Assembly (NCBI GenBank): GCA_021234155.1
Contig: JAJEKV010000071.1
Location: 1,315,138 to 1,379,137, forward strand
Source: Isoetes taiwanensis
Lineage: Eukaryota; Streptophyta; Lycopodiopsida; Isoetales; Isoetaceae
DNA length: 64,000 nt
Direction: 5' to 3'
A program made the translations under genes and the position numbers. Shown piece by piece: positions 47,832 to 57,900 of this stretch (position 1 is its first letter; every line of letters starts with the position of its first letter). Below the pieces are notes generated by a model that did no database searches, was not told the origin of the DNA, and was given only the letters and a program-made list of their open reading frames with translations.

Positions 47832-48907
47832 ATGGAGGCCGCATTAAAGGCGCTCATCATCTTCACGTTATTCAGATTGGTAAGCAGCCGATTGAGCACC
47901 TCTTTTTATGACGTTTCCTGCCCACAGGCCCAACCCATAGTTCGCACCATTATTTCTACAGCCATAAACCAAGAGCGCAGAATCGGAGCTTCCATTCTTC
48001 ACCTATTCTTTCACGACTGCTTCGTTAACGTAAGTGCTTAACACATTGGTCCATTAACGTACGCGTATTCCCCTTTCAATATACATTTTTTAACATTTTG
48101 AAAACATTCAAGTGTTTTAACTTACGTATGCCCCATGGGTTTGTAGGGTTGTGATGGATCAATCCTTCTTGATGACACTCCCACATTTATCGGTGAGAAG
48201 ACTGCCAATCCTAACCTCAAATCTATCCGCGGTTTTGACATCATCGACTCCATCAAGTCCGTGCTTGAGACTTTTTGCCCCAGAACCGTCCTGTGTGCTG
48301 ACATTCTTGCTATGGCCACCCTAGAGTCTGTCACCCGACTTGGTGGCCCATCATGGGATCTTGCCCTTGGTAGGAAGGATAGTAGAAGTGCTAGCAAAGA
48401 ACTTGCTAATGTTGATATTCCTCCTAACTCCACCCTATTGGATGCTTCTTGCCAAATTTGGTTCCAAGGGCTTATCATGTCAAGACCTAACTGCCCTCTC
48501 TGGTGCCCACACAATTGGGGTTGCCCGATGTGCCACATTTCGTGACCGCCTTTATGGTTTTCGCGGGTTGAATACGCCCGATCCTCGTATGGATCCTATG
48601 TTTTTGGCATTTCTACAAAGTCAATGTCCCAAAGATGGGGATATGGGTAAACTTGTCCCCCTAGATTTCATGTCACCTGGCTTCTTCGACAATGGCTACT
48701 TTAAGAATGTGTTGGCCCAACATGGTGTACTTAACTTCGATCAAGAACTCAGCACTGGTGGTGGTTGTAAATTTGTCAACACATATGCGTCGGATCCTAG
48801 AAGCATTTTCCTTGACTTTGCTAATGCAATGGTGAAGCTTGGCAACTTAGCTCCACCTTTTGGGTTTGATGGAGAAGTTCGTATCGTCACTTTGTCAATG
48901 CAAATTA
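47832..48907 (+). pseudogene. Class III (secretory) peroxidase with frameshifts and an altered distal pocket
   Basis: Class III peroxidases are secreted haem enzymes that oxidise phenolics with H2O2. Exon 1 (47832-48029) encodes a signal peptide (MEAALKALIIFTLFRLVSSR), then FYDVSCPQAQ and the distal FHDC. Exon 2 starts at 48147 after ...TTGTAG with [10 protein letters not shown]. The frame breaks once near 48435-48450, continues with [13 protein letters not shown] (proximal His) and DNGYFKNVL, and breaks again near 48880, where the family end would be a short tail and TAG at about 48905. The residue aligned to the conserved distal arginine (R-L-x-F-H-D-C) is His (LHLFFHDC). An alternative ATG lies at 47811. 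Two breaks plus a lost catalytic residue argue for a pseudogene; sequencing error could explain the breaks but not the substitution. Confidence 0.85.
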
Positions 48908-49122
48908 GTTTCATTCATGGAAGATTTGTTTGTAATTTAGAGGGGACATATTACTATACTTCAAGAGCATTTCGTGAAAGACATGTTATTTGCAATGTGT
49001 TGAAAAAAGCATGTCCTATCTTACACAAACTTGGAATTGGATTACAGCATAATGTTTCCACTTTATGAAGGATGTCACATTAGTTACATATATAACAGAA
49101 GAATAAGTATGTAATGTACAGA

Positions 49123-50417
<1,295 letters not shown>

Positions 50418-51077
50418 TCTCTAATTCGAATCAGAAGGAATGAAAAGATATTTACACTCTGCACTCTGCTCTGATCTGATGATGAAGGCCTAGAAATGTC
50501 TTGATCAGTAGCATTGCAGCAAGCCAATTTATACAATTGCCAAGGCATGAAGCTTAAACTGGCCGCGTGGACTTGCAAGTCTGAGGTAGACTTGCAAGTC
50601 TGAGGTAGTTTGCATATAATTTATTACCCAGTCGGTGCATTCATCTCTCATGGCGTTAGACTCGACGACGGTGTCTCTTGTGTCATTGTAATCCATGTGC
50701 TTGTTATCATTTTGTGGGCCACATCTTACAAAAAAAAGTGACAAAGTACAACAATTGAAACAGAGTTATTTGAAGACTCAACATCTCCTCCCTTGCTTTT
50801 GCTTTTCTTTATAATGTATTTAATTATAAGAAACAAGATAGAATAAACAAGGTGCTGTGCACAACAGAGGTTAGCGCTTCTAGTGGCACTGAGATGTCTT
50901 TGCACGTTGACTTGGTGAGGTTGTCTTTTGGCTTCTCGTTGTTTTTGTTGTTTTCTTTTTGTAGTGGTTTTATGTGGAAATGAGCGGACTTCCTTTCGGG
51001 ATTTTGGAGGGTTATGTTCTACCATGTATAAGTTATTCAATGTCCATGCTTTGCAAGCGAAATCCTCTGTCACGTAC
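50418..51077. other. 5' flank of the minus-strand peroxidase; no gene
   Basis: This would hold the promoter of the intact peroxidase. A 19-bp direct repeat (GACTTGCAAGTCTGAGGTA) occurs twice, near 50571 and 50589. No gene is recognised; the 132-codon minus-strand frame at 50726-51124 overlaps aconitase-derived sequence in the wrong frame. Confidence 0.45.
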
Positions 51078-51455
51078 CTTAGCAACTTCTTCTGAAGTGG
51101 GCCACTTCTTCTGAAGTGGGCCAAATCTCTTTACACAGGCGTGCCATCCTTGCTGGTGCCTATAGTCTCCTTTCCAAAGTCAATGTTCACCTGCCATATC
51201 ATACAAGTCAACTCAATATGCATGCAAACAGTTTCTAACCTTAAAACCTGAGATAGAAATGTGACACAAAAACTACATTACATGGAAATAAAAGATAAAG
51301 ATAGGAAAAGGGCATGCAAATGTAAATCATGCAAGCACGTTGATGAACTACAGCCAAGCAAACAATTACCGTTCCAGCTAGAGCGTAAGCCACAACTAGT
51401 GCAAGATAGTGTGCTCAGCTTAGAGGATGAACACGGCCCTCGAAGTTTCTGTTTC
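51078..51455 (-). pseudogene. Aconitase fragment (two exons)
   Basis: Exon 51370-51455, preceded by TTGGCAG, reads GNRNFEGRVHPLS, then a stop, then HYLALVVAYALAGT. Exon 51078-51190, preceded by TATGGCAG, reads VNIDFGKETIGTSKDGTPV and, after a frame break, KEIWPTSEEVAK before GTACGTG. These match the conserved aconitase region NRNFEGRVHP...VVAYALAGTVDIDFE...DIWP...EVA. The second exon also contains a 20-bp tandem duplication (ACTTCTTCTGAAGTGGGCC). Flanking exons are missing. Aconitase isomerises citrate and isocitrate; this piece cannot encode it. Retained introns exclude a processed copy. Confidence 0.8.
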
Positions 51456-52674
51456 CTGCCAAGACAGCAGCGACCATTAAATCTCTACATTCATGAAAAC
51501 ATATTTACATGGTTAGACAATACATGTTGGAAATATAACTACAGGGTAAGATACATAAGTGTAATGACATCCTGAATGGAGAAGACATGGAGCTTTTTAG
51601 ATGAGTGCAAAGTAATCAGCATTGCCCGCAATTGTTGTACTTAGCAACTGATTCCCGTAGTTCACCAGAGTTTCCAATGCATGTTGCGCAACCATAAAAT
51701 AGGTAATGAATTATGTACCTCTGATTAAGATGCTTGGTGACAACTCTGATCCTGGATCAGGACCTGTCTTTATCCAGGCTTAACCTGGAAATCATTAGCC
51801 GTTAGTCACAAAGTCCACCAAACAGCAGCTTACTTCCTTCTTAAGGAAAAGGCTCCAACCATAATGCCCAATTCTGCAGTCCCGCTACCTGAAACCTGTA
51901 CATTTAACTCAAAGCAATCCGATCATGCAGCCGTTGAATGCAAGGACACTTAGTCTGAGCAACCACAATTGGACCATCGAATTTCGATCAAATTATATGC
52001 GCCCCAATTTTCCTAAGAATGGAAACCTCCCAATTTTCCTATATGGTATGGAAACCTCCCCAGCTTTTCATGGAAGCTTGGGGATGTTTCCATAAGGAAA
52101 ATTGGGGAGGTTTCCACTTTGAATCAGAATTTTCTGAGCGGAGAGATCCCCTCCTTATAAATGCAAAAAATTTAATATCGTTGGCAAAATTAGATTGCCC
52201 CTTTCAGATTTCGTACAGGAATTTCTACTTGGAGCTTTTCAAAAGTTCATTTTCTATAAGCTGCTCTTGATGCAAAGCGTATTCTTGATTCTGAGGACTG
52301 AAAACTGGAGTAAGCAAATCGGTTTTTGGAGTTTTGCATGTTTTGCTCTTTGGACTACAATCTTGCAGAATCCGCCTTGCATTTTTATATGCCCAGACTC
52401 ATCGCCAAAGGCGTCTATCCCTTCAAAAGTAAGTTTTTTCTTCAAAAGTAAGTTTTTTCTTCGCATTCATACTTTGGCTGGTCGGTTTTTTCTGTTTTAG
52501 ATCACACCGCTTCCGATTTCAATCCGAAAATTCTGTCTTGTGTCTGCCGTTGAGATAGAAGCCGTTGAAAGGGGCATGGAAATGTTCCTGCCCCTTTGTA
52601 GAAAAGCTCCTGGTTCAGGTTTTTGCAAGCCAAGAAATTCCCATGAACCAGTGAATTCAGAAAAAGGATCCTAC
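51456..52674. other. Gene-free stretch with scattered GGAAACCTCCCC words
   Basis: At 52019-52120 four GGAAACCTCCCC/GGGGAGGTTTCC-type words appear in both orientations, the same word that fills 54140-54440. Around 52420-52460 AAAGTAAGTTTTTTCTTC is duplicated. No gene is recognised before the copper transporter start. Confidence 0.5.
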
Positions 52675-53072
52675 ATGGGTACGCAGACGATGGAGATGCA
52701 GATGAGCTTTTATTGGGGTGAGAAGGTAACGATTCTGTTCGAAAAATGGACGACACATTCAAATCCAAAGTACGGCAGGGCTATGGTGGGATTATTCATA
52801 GCAGTTGTATTGTCGGGGCTTTGGGCATGGCTCAGGACTTGGGCGATCTGAAAAGGTGCAAAAAATAAGCTTTTTGGAATTCTAGAAGGCCTCTTTTTTT
52901 GCCTGCAGATCGCCTAGAGTTAGCTCCTTATGCTCGCTATTATGAGCTTCAACGGTGGTGCCTTTGTAGCTGTGGTTTTGGGTTCTACCATTGGCTACTT
53001 GCTTTTCTGCAGAGGCAAAAGCTCTACTTCTCTCTTGATTGATCATGTCCCTTGTTGCACTTGATAGCCAAC
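52675..53072 (+). pseudogene. COPT/CTR copper transporter, internally deleted
   Basis: CTR proteins are three-span Cu(I) channels. From the ATG at 52675 the frame reads MGTQTMEMQMSFYWGEKVTI LFEKW with a Met-rich start, then the first membrane span (AMVGLFIAVVLSGLWAW), and stops at 52851. After an intron-like gap ending in CCTGCAG, a second segment (about 52911-53072) reads LMLAIMSFNGGAFVAVVLGS followed by TIGYLLF. This contains the MxxxM copper motif of span 2 and the GxxxG motif of span 3. The first half of span 2 and the loop before it are missing. Two stops lie just before LMLAIM in its frame, while RLELA, resembling the expected RVGLAY, is in another frame. A single conserved family in order on one strand supports the call; it is non-functional as read. 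Confidence 0.8.
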
Positions 53073-53767
53073 TTTGGCATGCTTGTTCTGGTGTCAAGTT
53101 CCAGTTTTTAGCTATTTCTTTAGTAATAATTCAACATCAGCAAAACCCTTGGAGGTTGTAAATCTAGCATGTATCTTCCTTATGATGCCTCCATGGGGAT
53201 TGCTTCAGAGGATTTCTTCTGTTCAATGTTTAACTATGATTGTTTATCTATTATAGAGCATTGCTGCAAATATGTAGGTATGCACCTACTATATGAATTC
53301 AAGAATTTTAAGAGATTACTATAGCTCCAATGTCCATAGAAGCAAGGTGATTAACCTCTTCAAGGGCACTTTTTCTAAAATGTACTATTTAAGCTTACAA
53401 CATCATGTACAACTCCACGAGCTCTTGGTTACAAGTTTTGATTTGTACAGATCCCAAGGAAAGGATGCACGTTATATCTGCTGACTTCAAAATAATAAAG
53501 AGAGCAACTTAGAACGTCTGTGAATTAATTTTCCAAAGAACTTTGCAGAGCTTGTTGCATGAAGTTTCTCTAAAACAATGGCTTCAGAAGAAATTTATTA
53601 CAGATCTATGAGGGATTAGAGTTTATTCACTAGAGCATTGACTGGACGACTGTCAATATCATAATCATACATTTGTTAACTTGTCAAACTTGTCATACAT
53701 TTGACTGGCGATCATAACTTTTCATGGTTTGGAAATTGGACGCGCACACTAGATCCACCATGTCACG
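53073..53767. other. Gene-free stretch
   Basis: No gene, RNA or repeat structure is recognised. Confidence 0.5.
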
Positions 53768-53935
53768 AAGCGTCCTTGTTGAACCTACTGGGGTTTCGAC
53801 CATAAGAAAATGGGAGGGATCTTGTTGAACCTATGGGGCTTCATTCTTGTTGAACCTACTGGGGCTTCGACCATAAGAAAATGAGAGGGACCTTGTTGAA
53901 CCTATGGGGCTTCATTCAACCATAGGAAAATCAAG
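53768..53935. repeat. ~77-bp tandem duplication
   Basis: Two copies of CTTGTTGAACCTACTGGGG-TTCGACCATAAGAAAATG-GAGGGA-CTTGTTGAACCTATGGGGCTTCATT lie at about 53768-53845 and 53846-53921. A partial third follows (CAACCATAGGAAAATC). Confidence 0.9.
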
Positions 53936-53944
53936 GTTGATTAT

Positions 53945-54440
53945 AAATATTCTATGGAAACCTCCCCTAGTTTCCTCGGAAAATTGGGGAGGTTTCCATT
54001 AAAATATTTAAAAAAATAAAGGGCCGTAATTAATAAAGGCAGGTGTAATTAATAAGGGCATGTTTACACAACCACCGAGGTGGCTATTAAAGAAGCACAT
54101 GGATCAAGGCAGATCGTGGAGGGCTTTTTTTACTAATTTCTATGGGAAACCTCCCCAATTTTCCGTGGAAACCTCCCCTGTTTTCGTATGTAGAAACCTC
54201 TCCTGGTTTTCCAGGAAAGTTGGGGAGGTTTCCAGCGAAAGGTGGGGAGGTTTCCATGGAAACCTCCCCTATTTTCCAAAATGGAAACCTCCCCAGGATT
54301 GCCTGAAAAGTTGGGGAGGTTTCCAGGGAAAGGTGGGGAGGTTTCCAGGAAAATGAGGGAGGTTTCCAGGGAAAGTTGGGGAGGTTTCCACTGAAAGTGG
54401 GGGAGGTTTCCGTGGAAAATTGGGGAGGTTTCCATTGAAG
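53945..54440. repeat. GGAAACCTCCCC / GGGGAGGTTTCC repeat, both orientations
   Basis: A palindromic pair sits at 53953-53998. 54148-54440 carries about 14 copies of the 12-mer, the first few as GGAAACCTCCCC and most later ones as its complement GGGGAGGTTTCC. Spacers of 8-15 bp are often AATTTTCC or GGAAAATT. Adjacent opposed copies can fold into hairpins. Open frames on both strands (e.g. 54133-54482) are produced by the repeat. Confidence 0.93.
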
Positions 54441-54659
54441 TCTGGGGCAGAAAAAAATTACAACTATTTTAAGTTCTTTCAAACAAAGAAGTTTAATCTA
54501 AAAATTGAAGGCACTAAGGATGACATATATGCATGTAGACCTAATTACTAAGAAGCTTGGTAAAAGAACAACCATAATACATATTTAACTATGATCATCA
54601 TAATAATAATATGACAAAACAATCATATAACAATTATTAGGATATATAATGGTTATGTA

Positions 54660-54835
54660 ATGGATGAAGGCCTCCAGGAATCGAACCTGGGTTTCTCCAA
54701 GGCCCATTAAAAAAAATATGCATGCCTATGGCCCATTAAAAAAAATATGCATGCCTATGGTGCATGTTGTCTCGAACCTGGGTTACTCTAAAGGCCCATT
54801 AAAGAAATATGCATGCCTATGGTGCATGTTACCTC
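54660..54835 (-). repeat. tRNA T-arm-like sequence and ~45-bp tandem repeats
   Basis: On the minus strand CCAGGTTCGATTCCTGG (near 54675-54692) forms a perfect T-arm (5-bp stem, 7-base loop TTCGATT). The remaining cloverleaf is absent, so no tRNA gene is called. Next to it AGGCCCATTAAA-AAATATGCATGCCTATGG occurs three times between 54700 and 54825, and TCGAACCTGGGTTACTC near 54772 repeats part of the T-arm. This resembles an amplified tRNA-derived element. Confidence 0.55.
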
Positions 54836-54898
54836 TAACGTGCCTGCTACAATATTATCCAGCAATACACAGACATGTAATGATAGATATGATATGGT

Positions 54899-55215
54899 AG
54901 TTACAATTCTCAAACTCAAATTTGTCTTATGAAATCCATAACATGCGTACAAGCCCATTTTCTGGACAAACCACGTAATATATGAGTAGAAACTTGTTAC
55001 TTACGGAAAGCATAGAATACAAGCCATAGAATCGGCAAACTTCAGCATTTACAATTCTCAAAATCAAGTTCGTCTTATCAAATCCATAATATGTTTATAA
55101 GCCTGTTTTTTGGACAAAGCAAAGAATATATGAGTGAGTTCATGAGTACAAGCTTGTTATTTACAAAAAGCACATAATACAAGCCATAGAATCAGCAAAC
55201 TTCAACATCTACTAC
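54899..55215. repeat. Tandem duplication, ~148-bp unit x2
   Basis: Copies start TTACAATTCTCAAACTCAAA (about 54901) and TTACAATTCTCAAAATCAAG (about 55049). Both continue with AAATCCATAA-ATG, TGGACAAA and AATACAAGCCATAGAATC. They are divergent enough to be old. Confidence 0.88.
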
Positions 55216-55474
55216 TAGTGGTTGTATAATTTGAATAGTCTGCATATCAAAAACGTTAAGCTATGTGTGATAAAGCAAGGGTTGTATATGTCGTAGATGT
55301 TTCTCCTCCCACTATATATCTCTGCAATATTCTTTGTTTCCAATGCAGGTTGAGGCAATGCCTTTGCCTGCAAAAATCACATTCTAAACAAAGAAAATCG
55401 GAGCGGAGAAGACGAGGAAGGCTCCTTCGGATGGCGCCTGGGCGGGAAAAACAGCGCCTACCATACCCTAAGCC

Positions 55475-55750
55475 ATGAAGTTTTTCACGGTTCTGATCCA
55501 GGGAGAGCGATTCTCTTGTGGATGGCTTGAAGGAGAAGGAGCACGACTATGGGAGAGTCTGGTGTATAATAGATTCTTCCCTGAAGAACTATTTTCTCCA
55601 ATCTTTTCTTTAGTGCCTCAATCTGAGGTGTTGCTTCTTGAATCGTGGCTAGGTGAATTTATAGGTGATAGAAATGCTAGTGCAGCGGGTATCTTCCACA
55701 CACATTGTTCTTGGACTGATAATAAAATTGTGGTGAAGGTTTACAGTTAG
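55475..55750 (+). CDS. Small ORF in the LINE 5' region, unrecognised
   Basis: A 91-codon frame starts MKFFTVLIQGERFSCGWLEG shortly after the inferred 5' end of the LINE. It has a mixed-composition, non-repetitive sequence ending KIVVKVYS. It is not recognised as a known LINE protein and could be an upstream extra ORF or the N-terminal part of ORF1 separated by stops. A second frame at 55827-56009 (MSGTGVSMSGDMQQKGEEGQ) lies between it and ORF1. Confidence 0.35.
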   Translation: MKFFTVLIQGERFSCGWLEGEGARLWESLVYNRFFPEELFSPIFSLVPQSEVLLLESWLGEFIGDRNASAAGIFHTHCSWTDNKIVVKVYS

Positions 55751-56364
55751 GTCTCTGGTTTTCAGTGGGTTTAGGTGGTAGTTTGGAAAGTGGGATAGTA
55801 AGATCAGGAAAATAATAAAAAATTAGTTGTCTGGGACAGGGGTTAGTATGTCGGGTGATATGCAGCAGAAAGGGGAGGAGGGTCAGTTCTTGGGAAATGT
55901 GCAAATGATGACAGGCCATTTGGAAAAGGGAAAGACAGGGACAGAGGGGAATAATGAAAAAATTGAAGCCAAGGCAGAGGAATTGATAGATTTGATCCAT
56001 TACTCTTAGCAAAAAAAAAGGGCAACGATCAAATTAGGGAAATTACGAACCATTTGGCAGCAATAGAGAAGGGTGAGAAGGTGAAGGAGTTCATTGTGTT
56101 GGGGATTTTCTTACGCCGATCTCGGATATGGTGAATACAAGACGCTCTTAGGAGTTGGTACGTACTGCAGAGGCAAAAAAGGAAGCAAATACCAAATTTT
56201 GGAGTATGCAAATCGAGTTCGGGGAAGGCGGCGAAAGGAGGCGGACAGGTTAAAGAACCGGTATTTGTGGGTAAGCCTCTTAGGAATCTTTGCAAAGAGA
56301 AAGTAAGCTCAAGTTTTTAAAGTCCGAGGTCCGATAGGTCAGATTCGGTCATGAGGGAGTAAGA

Positions 56365-57900
56365 TTGCGATATATTAAAGGGGAAATAGAAAAAATGGAT
56401 TGTGGGGTCGCTATCAACAGTGTCTATTGGATAGATTTCCCTTTTTTTATGGTGGAATGCGGGAATAGTCAAACAGCTTCCTTTCTCCTAAAACAGGGCA
56501 CCATTTCGAAGGCCAACACTCAATTCTTCTTCCAGAAATGGTACCCGACATTTGATCCTCAAGGCTTTTCTGAACTATTCCATCCGGCATGGACTTCTTT
56601 ACAAGGGCTAAACCCCATGTACTGGAATGAACAATCCCTTCAAACTCTTTTCCAACAAACTGGTAATGTTATCAGTTGGGAAATTTCTCAGGACAAAGCT
56701 CCGAGAGTCTGGGCCCAAATAGATATTCTTAAGCCAATCCCGGAAGCCATTGACTTTGTGGACTACTTCGGTAAGCCCAAGTCACTGAAATTGGCATGGC
56801 AAGGTCTTCCTCAGCCGTGTTCTGCCTGTGGAATTAGATTGCATGGCGGGAAAGTTTGTCGAGGGGAACGAGAACCTTCAAAGGAGCAGACTGTGGAAAG
56901 GCAGAAAGAGGGTGTTTGGATCACTCCTAACAGAGGAAGAAATGATAGACAGAACAGGAATGGAAGTGAGAAAAGGAAAAGAAGGAGGCAGAAAATTAAA
57001 GAAGACATGGAGAAGGAGAAGGCAAGGGTGGAATCAGGTAGACAAATGGAGAGGAAAATGAGAAGTGAATGGAAAAAAAAGGTACAATTTCAAGAGGACT
57101 CTGCCAAGGTCAAAGTCTTAAATAATCCGGGCTCTAAAGGAAAAGAAATAATGAGGGATAAATCGCCAGAAGTGACTAGATCTTTATCTATCAAGATAAA
57201 GGATAATGGGATACCTCGGGAGGCAGAGTACTCCTCTTCTGAAGAGTCCTCTGGGTATAAAGAAAAAGGAGAACCTAGTTCACCCAAGATCTTGTTGTCC
57301 CAGGATAAAGGCGCCATTGACTCACCACTCCCAGTTATAGAACTTTTTCCTAAGGACCCAGGGGTAGGTAGGTCTGATGTGTGTGTGCCAATACACATCA
57401 CTCCTCCTAATATGGAACCTGAATCAGAAGTGGTAAGTGCTTCAGCAAAAGACTTGTGTCAGGTGGAGTCCCAAACTGAATTTGTTGACCAAACTATTGA
57501 ACTTACCCAAAGGCTTGTAACTCCAGAAGGCCAGGGAACTGGTTATGTTCACACCAGTAGACCTCTAAGCCCAGCTGGCCAAGAGGGGTTGCCAGCTGGC
57601 CAGGGAACTTGCTGTGAGCATACCAGGAGAACTTTAAGCCCTTCTGGCCAAGAATTGGTTAAGGAAAGAGCTGGGGAGTCAGTGGAAATATTCAAGACTC
57701 CAGCTGCACAGATTAGAGAACTGAAAGATCCATCATCTAAATTGTCGGGTAGGTTTTGGGATGATGCAGATGGCAGTGAAGGTGAAGAAAATGATTTATC
57801 CTTTGCTACTCCACTCCCACTTCACCAAAGCACCAAAAGGAAGAAAAAGGTCTATACTCCTAGAGTAGATGGGCCTGTTACTAGGAGCACCAAAGTATAA
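56365..57900 (+). CDS. LINE ORF1 protein with CCHC zinc knuckle
   Basis: The 511-codon frame contains a region like the plant LINE/gag-type DUF4283 domain (roughly residues 15-150, with APRVWAQIDILKPIPEAIDF). A zinc knuckle CSACGIRLHGGKVC (CX2CX4HX4C) follows near residue 156, then a long basic and acidic tail. ORF1 proteins bind LINE RNA in the ribonucleoprotein particle. Coding-like sequence upstream of 56365 (56010-56360) in other frames indicates that the true N-terminus has been cut off by a frameshift. Its stop TAA overlaps the ORF2 start in TAATG. A tail segment repeats S-R-P-LSP-GQ motifs. Confidence 0.8.
   Translation: MRYIKGEIEKMDCGVAINSVYWIDFPFFMVECGNSQTASFLLKQGTISKANTQFFFQKWYPTFDPQGFSELFHPAWTSLQGLNPMYWNEQSLQTLFQQTGNVISWEISQDKAPRVWAQIDILKPIPEAIDFVDYFGKPKSLKLAWQGLPQPCSACGIRLHGGKVCRGEREPSKEQTVERQKEGVWITPNRGRNDRQNRNGSEKRKRRRQKIKEDMEKEKARVESGRQMERKMRSEWKKKVQFQEDSAKVKVLNNPGSKGKEIMRDKSPEVTRSLSIKIKDNGIPREAEYSSSEESSGYKEKGEPSSPKILLSQDKGAIDSPLPVIELFPKDPGVGRSDVCVPIHITPPNMEPESEVVSASAKDLCQVESQTEFVDQTIELTQRLVTPEGQGTGYVHTSRPLSPAGQEGLPAGQGTCCEHTRRTLSPSGQELVKERAGESVEIFKTPAAQIRELKDPSSKLSGRFWDDADGSEGEENDLSFATPLPLHQSTKRKKKVYTPRVDGPVTRSTKV

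Noticed and set aside
54060-54482. 98- to 131-codon frames on both strands
   Set aside because: They arise from the GGAAACCTCCCC repeat, whose unit lengths leave frames open.
54664-54700. tRNA gene on the minus strand
   Set aside because: Only the T-arm fits; acceptor, D and anticodon arms cannot be formed.
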